NCBI GenBank assembly: GCA_964246185.1
Contig: CAXTPP010000188.1
Span: 1-5,183 of the forward strand
Direction of reading: 5' to 3'
DNA length: 5,183 bases
Source: LMUY01 sp964246185
GTDB taxonomy: Bacteria; Pseudomonadota; Alphaproteobacteria; Acetobacterales; Acetobacteraceae
In this document: positions 1 through 5,183 of the stretch, one piece after another
Layout of the letters: each line of letters begins with the position of its first letter
Position numbering within the stretch: the stretch's first letter is position 1
Notes under the pieces: generated by a model
What the model was told of the DNA's origin: nothing
Database searches by the model: none
Seen by the model: the letters and a program-made list of their open reading frames with translations, nothing else
Program-made: the position numbers and the translations under genes

Positions 1-138
1 ATCCGTCACAGCCGCACCATGGACCAAAACAGTCAAAGCATAGGACGGTTGGTATTAGCAGAGTTCTACGCCGGCTTGCGCCATTTTGGACATTATGCTG
101 AAGTGGTCGGCATTCGAAAGTTGCCCTTTTCGCGCTAG
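1..138 (+). other. Possible 3' end of an upstream reading frame, or intergenic DNA
   Basis: Frame 1 is open from the first base of the window to a TAG at 136-138 and contains an ATG at 19. The predicted peptide from that ATG is 39 residues (it begins MDQNSQSIGRLV and ends KLPFSR) and has no domain or motif I recognise. It could be the tail of a gene that starts outside the window, a small orphan gene, or chance. The ATG has no Shine-Dalgarno sequence in front of it. The remaining stretch, 139-196, is AT-richer and must carry the expression signals of the ATPase gene unless that gene is read from an upstream promoter. I saw no convincing promoter boxes there. Confidence 0.2.
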
Positions 139-196
139 AGAAAATTGTGTGGTTGGTTAGGACCATCAATATACCATACGGAAAACCGCTGAACCC

Positions 197-1729
197 ATGA
201 TCAGTTTTCATGTCATTCAGAGAAACAGTGCGCCGCCATCGAGCGGCCAAAACGTCGTTTTTCTTCAAATTGACCACTGGAACGACTATTCGTTCGTGAC
301 GATGTTTTATGTCCATGCCTTTGATGAGCAAGGCATTCGACATGATTTGGCCAATGTAAGAATCGGATTTATCGGGCAAACTGAGGCGGTCGATACATAC
401 ACGACGATTTTGGAGCCGTTCTCGAAGTTGCCGGAAGGCTATTTTTCGGTCGGTACGGATGTGGAGTATTACGTCAAACTCCGCGACGAGCTCTCCGAAA
501 TCTACCGCGCAGCCTTTTTAACTGGCCTTCGCGATGTTGTCTTCGACGACGCAATACTGAGGATCGCCGTAGAGGAGAAGGTATTCAGAATATCGCATTT
601 ACGTTCCTTGTCCTTGAACGCGTTAGAGGACCAGTTTCGGCGCGTCCTCACGGGCGGCGTTCCGGTTACAGATTTCGATTTTCGTTTCACGCTTGATCCT
701 CGCCCCAATCGCGCCGGCTATCAGCTTCCCTTCACGGTATCGGCTCATTCTAAGCCAAGCACGAACATCCACGCACTTATCGGCCGCAATGGCGTTGGTA
801 AGACAAGTTTGCTCAACGCGATGATCTGGTCTGTCACGCACGGCGTGGCCGAGGGTGCGCGGTTTGAAGTCAGTAGCGGTTGGAAAGGGTTCACACCGAT
901 CGGTTCCAACTACTTCAGCAGCGTCGTATCCATTTCCTTCAGCGCTTTCGACCCATTTAATCCGCCCGAGGAACAGACTGACCCGACCAAGGGAACCTGC
1001 TATTTCTACGTTGGCCTCAAGAGTTACGCCGATCAAGACGGTGCGATACTCAAATCGCTTAACGAGCTTTATGACGAACTCATTGAGAGTCTGGACATTT
1101 GTCTGAGCGAGAAAGGAAAGCGTCGGCGCTGGCTGTCCGCCATCCAGACGCTGGAAAGCGACGACAATTTCGCGAACATGAACCTTGTAAGCTTAAGCGA
1201 GTTAGAAGGAGAGCAGCGCAGGGAGACGGCGCTTTCCCTCCAAAGACGAATGAGTTCAGGTCACGCGATCGTCCTTCTGACCATCACCAAACTTGTCGCA
1301 CGCCTGGAAGAGAAGACCCTCGTCCTCTTTGATGAGCCCGAGAGCCACCTTCATCCACCGCTCTTATCCGCACTGATCCGTAGCCTCAGTGAATTGCTCA
1401 ACGACCGCAATGCCGTTGCGATCGTCGCAACGCACTCGCCCGTGGTCCTCCAGGAAGTCCCGAAATCCTGCGTGTGGAAGATCATACGGGTGGGATTGGC
1501 ATCTTCCTCGTCCCGTCCTGACAGCGAAACATTCGGCGAGAATGTCGGTCTTTTGACCCGTGACGTCTTTGGACTTGAAGTTGCCAAGTCAGGCTTCAAT
1601 GCCTTGCTTGCCAAAGAAGCTGAACAAACTTTGACCTATGAACAGGCGCTTAACGTTTTCAATCAGCAGGTAGGTTTTGAAGGTCGCGCTATTCTTCGGT
1701 CACTCATGCACGGTCGAGGCAAGCAATAG
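197..1729 (+). CDS. ABC/AAA_21-type ATPase of a Septu-like (PtuA-like) defence cassette
   Basis: This 510-residue protein is a soluble P-loop ATPase of the ABC/SMC-like class common in phage-defence loci. Seen in the sequence: Walker A GRNGVGKTS at 196-204, an ABC-signature-like MSSGH at 352-356, Walker B LVLFDEPESHLHP at 375-387 with acidic D379 and E380, and the H-loop ATHSP at 411-415. The FGENVGLLTRDVFGLEV segment near 447-462 resembles the tail found after the H-loop in defence ATPases of this type. Only about 150 residues separate Walker A from the signature, so there is no long coiled-coil arm. Roughly 160 residues precede the ATPase core, a strand-rich part followed by a helical part, which is longer than the N-terminus of classical PtuA. 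The ATG at 197 is the only plausible start, because the frame is closed by a TAG at 158-160 and no other start codon follows it. The Shine-Dalgarno is weak (GGA at 180-182, 14 nt away). The HNH nuclease gene follows after 3 nt, so the two are surely co-transcribed. In Septu the ATPase forms a complex with the nuclease and controls it. That role here is inferred from pairing and motifs. Other ATPase-nuclease systems, such as retron-associated PtuAB modules, are possible relatives, but no reverse transcriptase is visible. Confidence 0.9.
   Translation: MISFHVIQRNSAPPSSGQNVVFLQIDHWNDYSFVTMFYVHAFDEQGIRHDLANVRIGFIGQTEAVDTYTTILEPFSKLPEGYFSVGTDVEYYVKLRDELSEIYRAAFLTGLRDVVFDDAILRIAVEEKVFRISHLRSLSLNALEDQFRRVLTGGVPVTDFDFRFTLDPRPNRAGYQLPFTVSAHSKPSTNIHALIGRNGVGKTSLLNAMIWSVTHGVAEGARFEVSSGWKGFTPIGSNYFSSVVSISFSAFDPFNPPEEQTDPTKGTCYFYVGLKSYADQDGAILKSLNELYDELIESLDICLSEKGKRRRWLSAIQTLESDDNFANMNLVSLSELEGEQRRETALSLQRRMSSGHAIVLLTITKLVARLEEKTLVLFDEPESHLHPPLLSALIRSLSELLNDRNAVAIVATHSPVVLQEVPKSCVWKIIRVGLASSSSRPDSETFGENVGLLTRDVFGLEVAKSGFNALLAKEAEQTLTYEQALNVFNQQVGFEGRAILRSLMHGRGKQ
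1716..1719 (+). promoter_or_regulatory. Weak ribosome binding site for the HNH gene
   Basis: GAGG lies inside the last codons of the ATPase gene, 13 nt before the ATG at 1733. The spacing is longer than ideal. With only 3 nt between the two genes, translation of the nuclease probably depends partly on ribosomes finishing the ATPase gene. That would keep the two subunits in proportion. Confidence 0.4.
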
Positions 1730-1732
1730 ATC

Positions 1733-2461
1733 ATGCGTCGCTTAGCCGTTCCGAATTTTGATTTCAGCGCCGCCCTAACCGAATCCATCAACGGAGTAGG
1801 TAATACTGCCACTCAAGCCAACTATCGCTCCCAGATTACAAATCCAGCCGCCATTGCCATCCAAACCGCCTTTCGAGCCAGCGCGCAGGCTGCGTCGCTC
1901 TACAACCTCCCCCGCATTGCAAATGGCGCCGACGACGTTTTAGTTCACGGCAACCTGCGCAAATCTGACCTCATCAAGCTCTACACGCAATATTTCGTGC
2001 CAGCGGACAAGCCGGCGCGGCGTCTCTACGACGAACTTAAAATTACAGCCAACGGCAAATGTCCACTCTGCGGCGACATCGGCCAGGTCCGCACGCTCGA
2101 TCACTATGTGCCCAAGGCAAATTTCCCACTCTATTCGGTAATGCCGGGCAATTTGATCCCGTGCTGCCGTGACTGCAATTCGGAGAAGCTGGACACCTTT
2201 TCAACAACGCCCCAAGGGCAAACCCTGCATCCCTATTTCGACGATGACAAGTTCTTCAGTCAGCAGTGGGTTGCCGCTCGGGTGGTCCCGGACACTCCGC
2301 CTGTTATCGAATATTATGTCTCTCCACCAATGGATTGGTCTATCTCGGAGAAGAGCCGCGTTGAGGCCCATTTTGCGGAATATCGACTGGCAGAGCGGTT
2401 CGGCGTTGAGGCTGGAGCCGATCTCCCCGAAACCATCGTGACAAGAAGGACTACACTTTAA
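1733..2461 (+). CDS. HNH endonuclease of the Septu-like cassette (PtuB-like), prematurely stopped
   Basis: This open frame of 242 residues contains a complete HNH nuclease core. CPLC at 110-113 and CRDC at 145-148 form two zinc-binding cysteine pairs. LDHYVPK at 122-128 supplies the first catalytic histidine (H124). N140 in GNLIP and N149 in CNSEK complete the HNH pattern. A TLHPYFDD segment at 164-171 follows, as is usual in this family. Such proteins cleave DNA or RNA with a divalent metal. The N-terminal 100 residues are helical and probably contact the partner ATPase (inference). The ATG at 1733 gives MRRLAVPNFDF, which matches the way family members begin as I recall them. The gene sits 3 nt after the ATPase gene and is read with it. 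The oddity is its end: TAA at 2459-2461 closes the frame, but the same frame continues with family-like sequence to 2593. The product is thus about 44 residues shorter than the roughly 290 expected. The catalytic motifs remain, so the truncated protein might fold, but loss of function is quite possible. Confidence 0.85.
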   Translation: MRRLAVPNFDFSAALTESINGVGNTATQANYRSQITNPAAIAIQTAFRASAQAASLYNLPRIANGADDVLVHGNLRKSDLIKLYTQYFVPADKPARRLYDELKITANGKCPLCGDIGQVRTLDHYVPKANFPLYSVMPGNLIPCCRDCNSEKLDTFSTTPQGQTLHPYFDDDKFFSQQWVAARVVPDTPPVIEYYVSPPMDWSISEKSRVEAHFAEYRLAERFGVEAGADLPETIVTRRTTL

Positions 2462-2596
2462 ATCTATAACTCTTACGAATACGCCGAGTATCTGCGGGAG
2501 AAAAGTAACAACCTGAACTTGCCTGTCAACAATTGGCGCAGAGTCATGTTCACTTGTCTTGCGGAAGATACTTGGTTCTGTGAGCACGTTCACTAA
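2462..2596 (+). pseudogene. Detached C-terminal end of the HNH endonuclease gene
   Basis: These 44 sense codons plus TAA (2594-2596) lie in the same frame as the HNH gene, directly after its in-frame stop at 2459-2461. They read IYNSYEYAEYLREKS, then a short linker, then NNWRRVMFTCLAEDTWFCEH. The Asn-x-Trp...Leu-Ala-x-x-x-Trp-Phe-Cys pattern is, from memory, the conserved C-terminal end of HNH proteins paired with such ATPases. Counting from 1733, the restored protein would be 287 residues, the normal family length. No start codon with a ribosome binding site lies inside, so the piece is probably untranslated unless the stop is read through. A point mutation to TAA explains it most simply, because both sides are in one frame. 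Two compensating indels or a sequence error are alternatives. Confidence 0.75.
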
Positions 2597-2615
2597 GTGC
2601 CCGTTTGAGAATGCG
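2597..2615 (+). repeat. Left terminal inverted repeat of the MITE
   Basis: GTGCCCGTTTGAGAATGCG is the exact reverse complement of 2740-2758. One more pair (A2596 with T2759) extends the palindrome into the flanking TAA copies. Confidence 0.9.
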
Positions 2616-2616
2616 A

Positions 2617-2669
2617 CGGTTGAGGTTTGGAGAAGAAATCTTCGCTTCCAGCGGGTAAGACTGCAACCG
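2617..2669 (+). other. Internal hairpin A of the MITE
   Basis: CGGTTG (2617-2622) pairs with CAACCG (2664-2669). Nested inside, TGGA (2628-2631) pairs with TCCA (2647-2650), and GAAGA (2632-2636) pairs with TCTTC (2639-2643). Three stems nested in order suggest a real fold rather than a chance pairing. No function can be read from the sequence. Confidence 0.5.
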
Positions 2670-2687
2670 CGATACTAAGGGTTTTGT

Positions 2688-2731
2688 GGCTTGGTTCTAG
2701 CGCAGCCGAGGCGTAAAAGGCCTACTAAGCC
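2688..2731 (+). other. Internal hairpin B of the MITE
   Basis: GGCTTGGT (2688-2695) pairs with ACTAAGCC (2724-2731) with a single G-U wobble. With hairpin A and the outer terminal-repeat stem it would give a three-way branched structure when transcribed. Confidence 0.45.
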
Positions 2732-2739
2732 GACCCATC

Positions 2740-2758
2740 CGCATTCTCAAACGGGCAC
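2740..2758 (-). repeat. Right terminal inverted repeat of the MITE
   Basis: CGCATTCTCAAACGGGCAC is the exact reverse complement of the left repeat at 2597-2615. It is followed directly by the second copy of the target-site TAA at 2759-2761. Confidence 0.9.
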
Positions 2759-2835
2759 TAAGGTACGCCTGGAATAGCCAACTTGTATGTCAAGCTATTT
2801 CACAAAACAGGGCAAGGTTCGATATCAGGAAGCTT

Positions 2836-2868
2836 GCTGACACCGCCGTCCGGCCGGCGCAAGTCAGC
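2836..2868 (+). terminator. Possible intrinsic terminator
   Basis: GCTGAC (2836-2841) pairs with GTCAGC (2863-2868), and CGCCG (2844-2848) pairs with CGGCG (2855-2859), separated by a small internal loop and closed by a 6-nt loop. The next bases, 2869-2883, are T-rich (TTATCTGTTTCTTGT) but not a pure T run. It could end transcripts leaving the HNH gene and the MITE before algD. The interrupted stem and mixed T tract keep this tentative. Confidence 0.35.
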
Positions 2869-2954
2869 TTATCTGTTTCTTGTCTAAATGTTGCAGGTCC
2901 GCTTCCGGCTAAATTGCCTTCGGACAAACATCCGCATTCCGACGCTGCCGCTCT

Positions 2955-2973
2955 GGAGCGGACCTTCCGCTCC
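2955..2973 (+). other. Perfect short hairpin upstream of algD
   Basis: GGAGCGGA (2955-2962) and TCCGCTCC (2966-2973) form an 8-bp perfect stem around a CCT loop. No T run follows, so it is not a standard terminator. Its place about 90 bp before the algD start would suit an operator or a leader-RNA hairpin, but nothing in the sequence decides this. Confidence 0.35.
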
Positions 2974-3060
2974 CCGCCAGGGAGCCAATCTCCAGGCCGA
3001 GACATTACCGCTCACCCTTGGTAAGTGATCCTTAGACCATTTGCCCCTATCATGCCCCGC

Positions 3061-4373
<1,313 letters not shown>

Positions 4374-4377
<4 letters not shown>

Positions 4378-5183
4378 CCCGGCCGCGCCTGCTCTTCATC
4401 AGCCCGCGCTTCCTGTTCCCGATGGACGAGGGCGGCAAGATCAGGACGGCCAACATCCTGCGCGGCCTCAAGGGCGGCGCGTTCGAGGTGGCGCTCGCAT
4501 CGCCCGCCCCTGCCGAGGCCGAGCAGTTCCGCACCGAGATCGACGCCGCCTGCGACTCGTTCGTCTCCTGGCCGTCCCGCCCCGTCCCGCGCTGGCGACG
4601 CGCGGCGGCCTTGGCGTCCTCCCTGCCGGTGGGCGTCGCCGCGGACCGCTCGGCGGCAGGACGGGCCGCCATCGCGGACACGATCAGGACCTGGCGGCCC
4701 GACCTGGTGGTGGCCGATTTCCCGCACGCCGCCGTGCTCGATCCTGGCACAGGCGCCGCCTCGGTCATGTTCACCCACAACGTCGAGGCGGAAATCTTCG
4801 AGCGCCACGCCGCCCGCGCCCGGGGGCCGTGGCAGCTCGTCTGGCGCAGCCAGGCGGGCAAGATGCGGCGCTTCGAGGCGGAGGCGCTGCGCCGCTACGA
4901 CACGGTCATCGCCGTCTCCGCGCGCGACGCGGACGCGCTGCGGCGGCGCTACGGCCTGGCCTCGGTCGCCACCATCGATACCGGCGTCGATCTCGGCTAC
5001 TTCGCCGCCATCCCGCCCCCGCGCGCCCTGGCGGACACGATCGTCTTCACCGGCGTCATGGACTCGCCCGCCAACATGGACGGCATCGCGTTCCTGATGG
5101 ACGAGGTGTGGCCGCTCGTGGCCGCCGCCCGTCCGGACGCCCGCGCCCTCATCGTCGGCCGCAACCCGCCCGCCGCCCTGGCC
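4374..5183 (+). CDS. GT-B fold glycosyltransferase (family 4-like), 3' end outside window
   Basis: The GTG start at 4374 overlaps the algD stop (GTGA), and the frame stays open for 270 codons to the window edge. The start of the protein, RPRLLFISPRFLFPMDEGGK, has the first Rossmann strand and the glycine-rich acceptor loop (G20-G21-K22) of GT-B enzymes. FTHNVEAEIFERH at 133-145, AVSARDADALRRRYG at 180-194 and IDTGVDLGYF at 201-210 are typical of family 4 transferases, with the last preceding the second Rossmann domain. IVFTGVMDSPANMDG at 223-237 and ALIVGRNPP at 258-266 open that domain. The EPGxxxE-like nucleotide-binding motif would lie beyond the window. Family members have about 370-410 residues, so roughly a third is missing. 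It should transfer a sugar from a nucleotide donor to a lipid-linked or polymer acceptor on the cytoplasmic face of the membrane. Neither donor nor acceptor can be told. The overlap with algD makes co-translation likely and ties it to the same exopolysaccharide. Confidence 0.88.

Larger units (their letters stand above)
2597..2758. mobile_element. 162-bp MITE-like element with 19-bp terminal inverted repeats
   Basis: The element is bounded by perfect inverted repeats (2597-2615 and 2740-2758) and flanked by TAA on both sides (2594-2596 and 2759-2761), which fits a 3-bp target-site duplication. It has no open frame of useful length, so it could only move with a transposase encoded elsewhere. 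That makes it a miniature inverted-repeat transposable element. A TNA-type 3-bp duplication is known for some IS5-family groups, but I cannot assign a parent element from the repeat sequence. It lies exactly after the ancestral stop codon of the HNH gene, so the insertion itself did not change the protein. The inside holds two further hairpins (2617-2669 and 2688-2731), so a transcript of it would be strongly folded and might end or stabilise the cassette mRNA. A non-mobile hairpin repeat is the alternative, but the duplication argues for transposition. Confidence 0.72.
2762..3060. other. Intergenic region between the defence cassette and algD
   Basis: About 300 bp without a credible gene. 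Composition rises from moderate GC near the MITE to the high GC of the polysaccharide locus, so the edge of the acquired DNA probably lies here. It contains the possible terminator hairpin at 2836-2868 and a perfect hairpin at 2955-2973. The promoter of algD should be here too, but I found no pair of boxes with proper spacing and no Shine-Dalgarno close to the algD start. The algD frame stays open up to a GTG at 3025. Confidence 0.6.

Noticed and set aside
111..126. GCATTCGAAAGTTGCCC near the left edge, faintly similar to the MITE right terminal repeat
   Set aside because: Only short blocks agree, with gaps between them, and there is no matching partner or target duplication, so a second element end is not supported.
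145..173. Possible promoter TTGTGT-17 nt-AATATA before the ATPase gene
   Set aside because: Each box matches only three of six consensus bases, too weak to annotate.
2440..2469. Frameshift reading of the nuclease end (frame at 2440 reads DKKDYTLNL before a stop at 2467)
   Set aside because: It would need two compensating indels because the family-like C-terminus lies in the original frame. One nonsense substitution is simpler, though not excluded by the sequence alone.
2597..2758. Reading the 19-bp inverted repeats as a large intrinsic terminator
   Set aside because: The arms are separated by more than 120 bases and no T run follows. Flanking TAA duplications fit transposition better.
2790..3005. 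71-codon minus-strand frame in the intergenic region before algD
   Set aside because: No recognisable motif or family, and it covers both hairpins. Chance openness is the simpler reading.

Overview
The window looks like part of the chromosome of a high-GC Gram-negative bacterium, most likely an alphaproteobacterium. This is an inference from composition and protein style, not from a marker gene. There are two unlike halves. The left part (about 1-2760) has moderate GC and mixed third codon positions. The right part (about 3050-5183) has almost only G or C at third positions. The change falls in the intergenic region between about 2760 and 3060, which suggests that the left part was acquired horizontally.

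The left part is a compact two-gene cassette. The first gene (197-1729) encodes an ABC/AAA_21-type ATPase with a long N-terminal region ahead of the Walker A motif. Three bases after its stop comes a gene for an HNH endonuclease (1733-2461). ATPase plus HNH nuclease is the layout of Septu (PtuA-PtuB) antiphage systems, and I read this as a divergent Septu-like defence cassette. The nuclease gene appears damaged. It stops at a TAA at 2459-2461, yet the same frame continues for 44 more codons (2462-2593) that read like the normal C-terminal end of this nuclease family, up to a second TAA at 2594-2596.

That second TAA is also the left target-site duplication of a 162-bp miniature inverted-repeat element (2597-2758). 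The element has perfect 19-bp terminal inverted repeats, a TAA on each side, two internal hairpins and no coding capacity. It therefore inserted precisely at the ancestral stop codon of the nuclease gene.

The right part begins an exopolysaccharide locus. A GDP-mannose 6-dehydrogenase gene (algD-like, 3061-4377) overlaps by 4 bp (GTGA) with a GTG-started GT-B glycosyltransferase gene (4374 onward) that runs off the window. The first enzyme would supply GDP-mannuronate or a similar uronic-acid nucleotide, and the second would use an activated sugar for polymer assembly. The region between the cassette and algD holds two hairpins, one of which may be a terminator. No RNA genes or CRISPR arrays were seen.
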